A stretch of 7,917 nucleotides of DNA from an uncultured Anaerolineae bacterium. Its GTDB lineage: Bacteria > Chloroflexota > Anaerolineae > Anaerolineales > Villigracilaceae. The translations under genes were made by a program, and so were the position numbers. The notes under the pieces are model-generated. The model was given only the letters and a program-made list of their open reading frames with translations. It searched no databases and was not told the DNA's origin. Below are positions 1 to 5,930 of this stretch, piece after piece; the stretch's first letter is position 1; each line of letters opens with the position of its first letter. The DNA is taken from NCBI GenBank assembly GCA_903882765.1, contig CAIRYE010000371.1, positions 1 through 7,917 on the forward strand. The letters run 5' to 3'.

Positions 1-1129
1 TGCTCCAAACCAACGCGCCTTTTTTCCGCCCTTCTTCCATGGCGGCTAAAGTATCAGCGGTTTCTCCCGATTGGGAGATGGCAAGAACAACACATTTGTC
101 ATCCACAATCGGGTCAGAGTATCGAAACTCAGAGGCGATAATAACTTCAGTAGGGATGCGCGCGATCTTTTCAAGCAACGTTTTGCCAACCATCCCTGCA
201 TAAGCAGCAGTGCCGCAGGCAGTTACATATATTTTTTCGATCTTTTTGGCTTTTTCGGCCGTCAAATTAAGCGTGGGTAAAAAGATCTTATTTTTATCAA
301 AATCGATCCGTCCCGCTAAGGTGTCAGTGACAGAGCGAACTTGTTCGTGAATTTCTTTCTGCATAAAATGGCGAAATTCACCTTTTTCCGCTGAGATCGG
401 GTCGAAGGCGATCGAATGAACCACTGGAGTGATCGGTTTTCCATCAAAGGTTTCGATCTGAAAGGAGTCTTTTTGAACGACCGCCATTTGGCCGGCATCC
501 AGAAAAACCACCCTGCGCGTATGTTCCAGAATGGCGGGAATATCTGACGCTAGGAAATTCTCTCCCTCACCGAGGCCGATCACCACACCCCCCGCGTTGC
601 CAAGCCTTGCGCAAATGATCTTGTCTGGTTCATCCGCGTTCATCAAAACGATACTGTTCGCGCCTTTTAAGGTCTGGAAGGTTTTCCGCGCGGCTTCAAT
701 AAAGGAAAGCCCGGAGGAAAAATTGACTTCCACTAAGTGAACGATGGTTTCAGTATCGGTTTCAGAGGAAAATTCTATCTTTCTCGCCAGCAGATCTGCT
801 TTCAGCTCCAAATAGTTTTCAACGATCCCATTATGAACAATAACGATCTTTTTATTTTGGCTGATATGGGGATGTGCGTTTTCAGTGGAAGGCGCTCCAT
901 GGGTTGCCCAACGGGTGTGGCCAATTCCGGGTGAGCCATTCAGTGGTTCTGAAGAGATCAGGTTTTCTAAATTGATCAGTTTTCCCGCGGACCGCCGGAT
1001 ACTGATCCCATCTTTTTCTAAAATAGCGAGGCCAGCGGAATCATATCCGCGATATTCAAGTTTTTTTAATCCATTTAATATGATCGGTGTGGCGTTTTGC
1101 TCACCGATGTATCCTACGATTCCACACAT
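1..1129 (-). CDS. glmS: Glutamine--fructose-6-phosphate aminotransferase (isomerizing), partial at 3' end
   Basis: GlmS converts fructose-6-phosphate and glutamine to glucosamine-6-phosphate, the first step toward UDP-GlcNAc and peptidoglycan; it is cytoplasmic. Translation from 1129 begins MCGIVGYIG, so Cys2 becomes the N-terminal nucleophile of the class II glutaminase after Met removal. Other glutaminase motifs visible are EYRGYDSAG (about 25-33), HTRWATHG (71-78) and HNGIVENY (99-106). The first sugar-isomerase (SIS) domain starts near residue 285, with YVTACGTAAYAG (about 301-312) and the phosphate-binding ISQSGETADT (about 350-359). 376 codons are present; the family is usually about 600 residues, so the rest of SIS1 and all of SIS2 lie beyond position 1. 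The start is fixed by Cys2 and by a GGAGGT ribosome binding site 6 nt upstream. The 275-nt leader carries a probable self-cleaving glmS ribozyme, which would repress the gene when its product accumulates. No frameshift is seen. Confidence 0.97.
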   Translation of the reverse strand, partial: MCGIVGYIGEQNATPIILNGLKKLEYRGYDSAGLAILEKDGISIRRSAGKLINLENLISSEPLNGSPGIGHTRWATHGAPSTENAHPHISQNKKIVIVHNGIVENYLELKADLLARKIEFSSETDTETIVHLVEVNFSSGLSFIEAARKTFQTLKGANSIVLMNADEPDKIICARLGNAGGVVIGLGEGENFLASDIPAILEHTRRVVFLDAGQMAVVQKDSFQIETFDGKPITPVVHSIAFDPISAEKGEFRHFMQKEIHEQVRSVTDTLAGRIDFDKNKIFLPTLNLTAEKAKKIEKIYVTACGTAAYAGMVGKTLLEKIARIPTEVIIASEFRYSDPIVDDKCVVLAISQSGETADTLAAMEEGRKKGALVWS

Positions 1130-1135
1130 AAAAAT

Positions 1136-1141
1136 ACCTCC
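1136..1141 (-). promoter_or_regulatory. Ribosome binding site of glmS
   Basis: On the minus strand GGAGGT lies 6 nt before the glmS ATG. It is a near-perfect Shine-Dalgarno sequence and the strongest one in the window. It lies downstream of the ribozyme, so it would stay on the 3' cleavage fragment. Confidence 0.85.
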
Positions 1142-1204
1142 AAAAATTGGTTGTAATGTTTGCAGCCATAAATTACCCACCGAAAAAAGAGGGTATAAAT
1201 TTGG

Positions 1205-1361
1205 CTAATTAAATATTGGAGGGAAATAATCAGGAATTGTCTTCCAGGAAGGCTTCCGCTGAACTTTCGATTTTCCACCAAAGAATATTTTTGGTGTTAG
1301 CTCCACTGCGATGTGGAGAACCTTCATCCTCGTCATCCCGCCTAAGCGGGCTCATGCGCTA
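1205..1361 (-). ncRNA. Probable glmS ribozyme/riboswitch (divergent, with inserted hairpins)
   Basis: Read on the minus strand, the glmS leader reproduces the order of conserved blocks of glmS ribozymes as I remember them. AGCGC (1360-1356) is the cleavage-site block, with the scissile bond between A1360 and G1359. A short P1-like hairpin follows (CCCGC 1350-1346, GCGGG 1341-1337, loop UUAG). Then comes UGACGAGGAUGAAGGUU (1335-1319), where G1334 matches catalytic G40. AUCGA (1271-1267) and CAGCGGAAGCC (1261-1251) complete the core. GAAGG (1325-1321) can pair with CCUUC (1252-1248) as P3, and CGC (1358-1356) with GCG (1259-1257) as the P2.2 pseudoknot. Two extra hairpins, 1301-1318 and 1276-1296, sit where Bacillus has only a short joining segment. 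Downstream, a GGAA/UUCC hairpin (1233-1245) and a 7-bp AU-rich stem (1205-1233) may replace P3a and P4. In the known family, glucosamine-6-phosphate triggers cleavage and loss of glmS mRNA. Boundaries and 3' domain are uncertain. Confidence 0.75.
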
Positions 1362-1394
1362 ACTTCCCTAGTGGGTCAAACCTCCTATCTAGTT

Positions 1395-1400
1395 ATTATA
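1395..1400 (-). promoter_or_regulatory. Candidate -10 box for the ribozyme-glmS transcript
   Basis: A perfect TATAAT lies on the minus strand just after the TadG stop. A start near 1388 would leave about 28 nt before the presumed ribozyme cleavage site. No convincing -35 hexamer is present at 16-18 bp, so this is a candidate only. Read-through from the pilus cluster is the alternative, because no U-tract terminator follows TadG. Confidence 0.4.
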
Positions 1401-1404
1401 ACCT

Positions 1405-2718
1405 TTATTTATAGAGCTGAAGCTGCCCCGATTGCGAGGTCATATACTGGCTATCGCCATTATAAGAAATATTGATCGTTCCATTCCCGGTAAAGAATAA
1501 TTTATCACCAATGATCTGCGCGTTGATCGGCGCGGATACGTCACCCGTTCCATTGATCGTTACATCATTCCAGGGAGCAAAGATCGAACCGGTAACATTT
1601 AATTTCGCGTTACCATTGATCGTCACACTACCGGCGGTATTCGCTTCGGTAACAAAAATTAACAAACCTTTATACGGGTTGTTGGTGTCAGTTGGAGCAG
1701 TGAGATTTACACCATCCCCGCCACGAAAAACCACATTCCCTTGGCGGGATACAAAGGTAACCCCCGTACCTTTCATGCTATCATGGGCCAAAATTGAAAA
1801 GTCTTCATCGATGCAATAGACTCCAGGAGAGAAAAACGCATAATCCTCTGGAGGAAAAACCTTCTTTTTCCACTCTTTATTACTACCTGGGTACACTCCC
1901 GGAGTGTAGTTTTTGTAATCCACACCACCAATTTTTACCGTGCCAGCAAGGGTAACTTGACCGGTGCAGGGAAATGTTGGCCATTGAAGGCTTTCCTTAT
2001 CGATCTGCGGTACTCCCGTTTGAACAACCGTTGGCGCGAAAATTTCTGGGCCATACACACCACCAACAACACTCACTGCCGGAATTGTCATATCCGCACT
2101 ACCACCAGCCGATAATGCGACTTTGCTACTTTGGGTTCCTTCGTTGCAACCAGAGTTGACCCACATTCCTGAGTTGGTTGTACTTGTGACGATGGTAGTG
2201 GCATTGCCAGTTATTTTTGTTGCCTGGCATATAGTTTCATTTAAGGCTACTAAGGCGTTGCCTTGGGCTATCGGGGCGGGGTGAGGTGGACAAGCCAGCG
2301 CTTTTGCGGACACTTTATTGGTGAGATTATTGACGCCCATTGCTTTCGCAAAATAGGTTGGGACGATTGAAGTGATATCTACTTGAATAAAATAACCGTT
2401 GGTGTAAGCATCGCACGCCGTTGAAGAGACCGTTTTTGTAACGGTGATCGTACTGCGGGGGGAAACACTATTAAAGCCGTTGGGGGTGGTGCTGTTCAAA
2501 ACGATAGCCCGTATGTCATTATCCGAGAGGGCAAGGTTATAGGAATATGCGCGGGCGGCAGCTAAGGCGGACGAATCCGCGGCGTTTTGTGCTTGGCGAC
2601 GGTCCGCGTATGTATTTCCGCCATCCAAGGCCAGCCCTACAATTCCTACCAAAGCCATCATCGCAAGTGCGATGATAACGAGGGCTTGACCAGATGATGT
2701 GTTATTTTTATTTTTCAT
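1405..2718 (-). CDS. TadG-like pilus-assembly protein with long extracytoplasmic region
   Basis: The 437-residue product has a TadE/TadG-type N-terminus: a short polar leader, then SSGQALV and one hydrophobic helix (about 11-32), then the hallmark DGGNTYADRRQAQNAADSSA (32-51). In Tad systems such proteins are membrane-anchored pilus-assembly factors. The remainder (about 150-437) is Ser/Thr/Asn/Gly-rich and predicted outside the cell. Residues about 318-420 contain short recurring beta-type segments (GSVTINGNAKLNVTG, NDVTINGTGDVS, FTGNGTINIS) that suggest a stacked beta-solenoid. No von Willebrand A domain is seen, unlike many TadG proteins. The start at 2718 is preferred over 2742: an AGGAG lies 5 nt before it and it avoids overlapping the upstream gene, giving a 14-bp gap. 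It is the last gene of the cluster. The role in adhesion or pilus assembly is inferred; the N-terminal family call is firm. Confidence 0.85.
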   Translation of the reverse strand: MKNKNNTSSGQALVIIALAMMALVGIVGLALDGGNTYADRRQAQNAADSSALAAARAYSYNLALSDNDIRAIVLNSTTPNGFNSVSPRSTITVTKTVSSTACDAYTNGYFIQVDITSIVPTYFAKAMGVNNLTNKVSAKALACPPHPAPIAQGNALVALNETICQATKITGNATTIVTSTTNSGMWVNSGCNEGTQSSKVALSAGGSADMTIPAVSVVGGVYGPEIFAPTVVQTGVPQIDKESLQWPTFPCTGQVTLAGTVKIGGVDYKNYTPGVYPGSNKEWKKKVFPPEDYAFFSPGVYCIDEDFSILAHDSMKGTGVTFVSRQGNVVFRGGDGVNLTAPTDTNNPYKGLLIFVTEANTAGSVTINGNAKLNVTGSIFAPWNDVTINGTGDVSAPINAQIIGDKLFFTGNGTINISYNGDSQYMTSQSGQLQLYK

Positions 2719-2723
2719 AATTT

Positions 2724-2728
2724 CTCCT
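2724..2728 (-). promoter_or_regulatory. Ribosome binding site that sets the TadG-like start
   Basis: AGGAG on the minus strand lies 5 nt before the ATG at 2718, in the 14-bp gap after the upstream stop codon. It supports 2718 rather than the in-frame ATG at 2742. Confidence 0.75.
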
Positions 2729-2732
2729 ACCA

Positions 2733-3188
2733 TTAAGGGCAAGCGGTCGAGCTGGTGAGAATAGTGTTGGTGATTTGAGCTCGAAGGTTAAGGTTGGCAT
2801 TGCCGATGATGCTTGCGATGAATGGGGTGATGATGTGATACTGGTGATCTACTCGCACTGTAATGTTATTACCAGATGTGGTGCCGGTTCTCGTAATTGT
2901 TACTTGGGTGTTAGCCGGATTGGAAATATTGATCGCGGGCGAGGAAGAGGAATTGCGCACCCGGCTGGTTAATTGTGTGTTGCATGAGGCACTTGGGTAC
3001 AAAGAACCATAAATCGCGCCTTCTTCCGCGGCATCTTTAATGGTGATGTAGTACAGAAAACCATAGCCAAAATCGAAAATGCCAAGTAATAACATCAATA
3101 ATATTACCAACGTAATAGCAAGCTCAACCATACTTTGGCCGCGTTGGGATTCTTCTTTCTTGATTTTATCGGTTATTAGTTTTTTCAT
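2733..3188 (-). CDS. TadE-like pseudopilin 2
   Basis: This 151-residue protein has the TadE layout: a charged leader, then RGQSMVELA (about 16-24), a long hydrophobic helix (about 22-45), then DAAEEGAIYGSLYP (about 52-65), the counterpart of the TadE 'REGARYA' segment. Gly17 followed by Q-S-M-V-Glu22 exactly fits the type IV prepilin-peptidase site, with cleavage after Gly and Glu at +5. The Ser/Thr/Asn-rich outer domain contains Cys69 and Cys150, which could form a disulfide. TadE-like proteins are minor pseudopilins needed for Flp-type pilus assembly. The gene follows TadE-like 1 by 64 bp and precedes the TadG-like gene by 14 bp, so co-translation with TadG is likely. Its own ribosome binding site is weak (AAGAA). 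Whether it enters a fibre cannot be read from sequence. Confidence 0.85.
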   Translation of the reverse strand: MKKLITDKIKKEESQRGQSMVELAITLVILLMLLLGIFDFGYGFLYYITIKDAAEEGAIYGSLYPSASCNTQLTSRVRNSSSSPAINISNPANTQVTITRTGTTSGNNITVRVDHQYHIITPFIASIIGNANLNLRAQITNTILTSSTACP

Positions 3189-3252
3189 TATTAAATTCTT
3201 AGCATAAGATATTCAAAACCTTGGGTCATTCCTGATTTCATTTGCAACGAAC

Positions 3253-3732
3253 CTAAGGTGAGATCGGCAAATTTACCGTACCAATAATGGTTCGTGCTGC
3301 CATTGAGTTGATATTGAAAGTGGGGGCGGGAACTAGCCGGAAGAGCGGACGATAGGTTGATGTGATCGCAACTACGATCCGACTTCCACTACCAACCGTG
3401 GCCCAAGTTGTGGTGTTCATATTTTGGCACTCAACACTCTGGGTGGTTCCTGGCCCGTTATCATACTTTACAGAAATAGTTGCCGCCGTAAAATTTGCTA
3501 AAAAGCGTAAGCGAAGAGCGGCGTTGCGTATGTTTGTACAGTCCTGATATTGTTTGATCGAACCGACTGTGCCTGTAGCGGCTCCATATCTGGCGGCTTC
3601 GCGGCTCGCATTAAATACACTAACATAAACAAAAACAAGATGACCCATTTCAAGAATACCTGTAAGAATGATCACCAGAATTGGTAGGATCAACGCGAAT
3701 TCAACGGCACCCTGAGCTTTTGATTTTTTCAT
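3253..3732 (-). CDS. TadE-like pseudopilin 1
   Basis: This 159-residue protein carries a TadE domain: a short leader (MKKSKAQG), then AVEFALILPILVIILTGILE (9-28) as the membrane helix, and NASREAARYGAATG (41-54), the conserved TadE segment. Cys65 and Cys102 lie in the outer domain. Unlike its neighbour, Gly8 is followed by Glu at +3 rather than +5; if Glu marks +5, the -1 residue would be Ala6, an unusual processing site. The start at 3732 is preferred because an AGG lies about 8 nt upstream; the in-frame ATG at 3738 would leave only 2 nt. The gene lies 93 bp after the prepilin peptidase on the same strand, with two small palindromes between them. A minor-pseudopilin role in a Tad/Flp-like apparatus is inferred from family and neighbours. 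Confidence 0.85.
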   Translation of the reverse strand: MKKSKAQGAVEFALILPILVIILTGILEMGHLVFVYVSVFNASREAARYGAATGTVGSIKQYQDCTNIRNAALRLRFLANFTAATISVKYDNGPGTTQSVECQNMNTTTWATVGSGSRIVVAITSTYRPLFRLVPAPTFNINSMAARTIIGTVNLPISP

Positions 3733-3771
3733 TACCATAACCTAATTTTATCCAAAATCAAATGTAATAAT

Positions 3772-3795
3772 ATGACCTATTAGTCATTGTACAAT
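3772..3795. repeat. Two adjacent short inverted repeats between prepilin peptidase and TadE-like 1
   Basis: ATGAC (3772-3776) and GTCAT (3783-3787) form a 5-bp inverted repeat with a 6-bp spacer. It is followed directly by the perfect 10-bp palindrome ATTGTACAAT (3786-3795). No T-run follows on the minus strand, so a terminator is unlikely. An operator or a weak internal promoter for the tadE genes is possible but unproven. Confidence 0.4.
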
Positions 3796-3825
3796 ATTTC
3801 ACGTTCAATTTCTCATTTTTTCGCA

Positions 3826-4569
3826 TTAAAAATAAAAAAGATAGGCAATTGCCCCCAATATCAAAAATGGACCATAAGGGATGTAAATTTGGGAAGAATA
3901 GTTTTTGCTGATCAGCATTTTTACAACGATCACCAAACTAAATCCTCCCGCAAGAAAAACGCCCAAAATGAGCGCGGGAAAGACCTCTAAGTGCCCTAGG
4001 AACATACCTAAAACGGTCGCCAGCGTTACATCGCCGAACCCCAAAGCCTCTTCAAACTCCACACCAGCTTTGTTCTTTCTTGATTTGTATTTAGCGTAAA
4101 AAACTCCAAATACATAGAACGAACCGATAAAGATTAACCCTATCGCGCCACCCACAATGGATCTTTTAAAGCCATGGATCATCGTTCCAGCCGCGGCTGA
4201 AAAGAATAACCCGAACAAGGTTGTACTATGAAGAATGAGGTGGTGTTCAATATCAATAAAGGCGATAACAAGGAGAAAGAACAAAATACTCCACCCAAGT
4301 AACACATTCGCGGGGGAAGATTGGTTGAAACCCAGCAGAATTGCCCCAACCATCGATATCACAAAAATGATCAGCGGGCGGATGGCGGGTTTCGCGCCGC
4401 ACGATGAGCAGCTCTTTAGGAAGAATTGATTCTCACTATAAGCAATCGTCTTTCCGCATTGCACACATTTTGCGTTGAGCGAACCAGTTGGTATGGCTCT
4501 AACCAATAATTCCACGAGATACCCAATGATCGCCCCAATCAAAATTCCTAAAACCGCATAATTACCCAT
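3826..4569 (-). CDS. Prepilin peptidase, A24 family (PilD/TadV type)
   Basis: This polytopic membrane aspartyl protease cleaves leader peptides of type IV pilins and pseudopilins at the cytoplasmic face. The 247-residue product has several hydrophobic segments. Both expected catalytic aspartates are visible: Asp106 in AFIDIEHHLI and Asp180 in EALGFGD, the GxGD motif. The conserved PYGPFLILG (231-239) is near the C-terminus. The N-terminus contains two CxxC pairs (Cys35/Cys38 and Cys54/Cys57), the zinc-binding loop of PilD-like enzymes, though the surrounding N-terminal domain is short and divergent, so methyltransferase activity is doubtful. An upstream in-frame ATG at 4632 is rejected: it adds a non-conserved segment and runs through the divergent murA promoter, while 4569 begins MGNYAVLGILIGAIIG with AAAGG about 8 nt upstream. 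It heads the TadE/TadE/TadG cluster, its likely substrates. Confidence 0.92.
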   Translation of the reverse strand: MGNYAVLGILIGAIIGYLVELLVRAIPTGSLNAKCVQCGKTIAYSENQFFLKSCSSCGAKPAIRPLIIFVISMVGAILLGFNQSSPANVLLGWSILFFLLVIAFIDIEHHLILHSTTLFGLFFSAAAGTMIHGFKRSIVGGAIGLIFIGSFYVFGVFYAKYKSRKNKAGVEFEEALGFGDVTLATVLGMFLGHLEVFPALILGVFLAGGFSLVIVVKMLISKNYSSQIYIPYGPFLILGAIAYLFYF

Positions 4570-4580
4570 ATATTTGCCTT

Positions 4581-4610
4581 TTGAATGTAAAATATTAGGT
4601 AAATTATAAA
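4581..4610 (+). promoter_or_regulatory. Candidate murA promoter
   Basis: TTGAAT (4581-4586) and TATAAA (4605-4610) form a -35/-10 pair with an 18-bp spacer. A start near 4617 would give a leader of about 27 nt. GGAG at 4636-4639 lies 4 nt before the murA ATG. The pairing is plausible but neither box is perfect. Confidence 0.5.
4603..4608 (-). promoter_or_regulatory. Candidate -10 box for the prepilin peptidase-tad cluster
   Basis: A perfect TATAAT on the minus strand overlaps the plus-strand murA -10 (TATAAA, 4605-4610). A TTGTGT at 4632-4627 is a weak -35 at 18 bp. A start near 4596 would leave about 26 nt before the ATG at 4569. The two divergent promoters would share one AT-rich core. Confidence 0.45.
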
Positions 4611-4643
4611 CTTGGTAACGATAAAAACACAACTTGGAGCAAT

Positions 4644-5930
4644 ATGGAAAAATTTATTATCGAAGGTGGCAAGAAGCTACATGGGGAATTCACCCCCCAA
4701 GGAAACAAGAACGCCGCTTTACCGATACTCGCCGCGTGTTTACTAACAGATGAAGAGATCACCTTATTCAACGTTCCACAGATCAGAGACGTGCTGGATA
4801 TGCGGAAATTATTAGAAAGCCTTGGCACGGTTGTTACCGATATCGATCAGAAAACCTGGAAAGTTCATGCCAAAGAAATTAGAGTTGCCGATATTGATCC
4901 TGACCTTGCCAAACGAATTAGAGCGTCGATCTTACTCGCTGGCCCGGTTACCGCTCGCGCCGGAGAGCTGATCCTTCCGCCGCCAGGCGGCGATGTGATC
5001 GGCCGCCGCCGCGTGGATACCCATATTTTAGCCCTTCGGCAGCTTGGTGTAACCGTGAATTACGATCGCAGTTTCGATTTCAAAACCAACGGTCGTCTTG
5101 TTGGCGCGGATATTTTACTCGATGAGGCAAGTGTCACCGGTACTGAAAACGCCGTGATGGCAGCAGTGATAGCAAAAGGTACCACTATTTTACGAAACTG
5201 CGCCTCCGAACCTCACGTTCAAGATCTGTGCAATTTCTTGGTCGTTCTTGGAGCGCAAATCGATGGAATTGGATCAAACACCCTTACCATCCAAGGTGTT
5301 GAAAAGCTGCACGGCGGCGAATACGCCATTGGCCCAGATTATCTAGAGGTCGTTAGTTTTATCGGCGCCGCGGTAATGACAAGGGGCAGCATCCGTATCA
5401 AAAATGCCGGCGCGAAACAACTGCGTATGGTCAAAATTGTGTTCAACCGTCTCGGAGTGGATTGGTCTGAGATCGGCGATGATATCCTCGTTCCCGAAGA
5501 GCAGATCCTCACCGTTGAGCCAGATCTCGGAAACGCCATCCCCGAAATTAAAACCAACATTTGGCCATCCTTCCCAACCGATCTGATGAGTATCGCAATC
5601 GCGGTAGCTACCCAATCAACAGGCAGCGTATTATTTCACGATTGGATGTACCCAAGCCGTATGTTCTTTGTTGATAAATTGGTAAGTATGGGGGCTCAGA
5701 TCGTGCTTTGCGATCCTCACCGCTGTATCGTTACAGGCCCGGCAAAGCTCTCGGGTGAAAAAGTGGAAAGCCCTGACATTCGGGCTGGAATGACCTTAGT
5801 ATTAGCTGCCTTAGCGGCAAAAGGAACCTCTATCATCCGAAATGTTGGCCAGATAGATAGAGGTTATGAACAAGTTGATATTAAGTTGATGAAACTCGGC
5901 GCCTCGATCGTTCGGGAACGAGAGCAATAG
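4644..5930 (+). CDS. murA: UDP-N-acetylglucosamine 1-carboxyvinyltransferase, Asp-type active site
   Basis: MurA transfers enolpyruvate from phosphoenolpyruvate to UDP-GlcNAc, the first committed step of peptidoglycan synthesis, in the cytoplasm. At 428 residues it has the usual family length and EPSP-synthase-type fold. Visible landmarks are GNKNAALPIL (20-29, with Lys22 and Asn23), RIRASILLAGPVTARAG (91-107), and PSFPTDL (308-314, with Asp313 matching E. coli Asp305). The active-site loop reads PPPGGDVIGRRRVDTHI (112-128): residue 117 is Asp where E. coli has Cys115, the residue alkylated by fosfomycin. Mycobacterial and chlamydial MurA share this Asp and are naturally insensitive. Two other motifs deviate from the E. 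coli type: GPDYLEVVSF (230-239) and DWMYPSRMFF (333-342) replace PDRIEAGT and ENRFMH. Start supported by GGAG 4 nt upstream. It is monocistronic here and convergent with the lipoprotein gene. The MurA call is strong; a divergent paralogue with shifted activity is a lesser possibility. Confidence 0.94.
   Translation: MEKFIIEGGKKLHGEFTPQGNKNAALPILAACLLTDEEITLFNVPQIRDVLDMRKLLESLGTVVTDIDQKTWKVHAKEIRVADIDPDLAKRIRASILLAGPVTARAGELILPPPGGDVIGRRRVDTHILALRQLGVTVNYDRSFDFKTNGRLVGADILLDEASVTGTENAVMAAVIAKGTTILRNCASEPHVQDLCNFLVVLGAQIDGIGSNTLTIQGVEKLHGGEYAIGPDYLEVVSFIGAAVMTRGSIRIKNAGAKQLRMVKIVFNRLGVDWSEIGDDILVPEEQILTVEPDLGNAIPEIKTNIWPSFPTDLMSIAIAVATQSTGSVLFHDWMYPSRMFFVDKLVSMGAQIVLCDPHRCIVTGPAKLSGEKVESPDIRAGMTLVLAALAAKGTSIIRNVGQIDRGYEQVDIKLMKLGASIVREREQ

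Noticed and set aside
885..1208. Plus-strand reading frame of 107 codons opposite glmS
   Set aside because: It lies antisense to well-conserved GlmS codons and the ribozyme leader, and its translation has no recognisable motif; it is a shadow of glmS.
1276..1350. The run of hairpins downstream of TadG as a Rho-independent terminator or REP-type repeat
   Set aside because: No T-run follows any of the stems on the minus strand, and the spacing and single-stranded blocks fit a glmS ribozyme better.
1370..1386. AGGAGG followed by TTG-ACC-CAC-TAG on the minus strand, a possible leader peptide before glmS
   Set aside because: Only three codons with about 1-2 nt between the Shine-Dalgarno sequence and the TTG; too short and too close to support a translated leader.
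1472..1819. Plus-strand reading frame of 115 codons opposite the TadG-like gene
   Set aside because: Antisense to the TadG coding region, no ribosome binding site of note, and composition expected from complementing a Ser/Thr/Gly-rich gene.
2719..2742. Upstream ATG at 2742 as the TadG-like start
   Set aside because: It overlaps the previous gene and lacks a ribosome binding site, while 2718 has AGGAG at 5 nt.
4570..4632. Upstream ATG at 4632 as the start of the prepilin peptidase
   Set aside because: The extra 21 residues are not membrane-like or conserved, and they would be encoded across the divergent promoter region; 4569 has a better ribosome binding site.
5343..5615. Minus-strand reading frames of 73 and 90 codons inside murA
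   Set aside because: Antisense to conserved MurA motifs, with no motif or start signal of their own.
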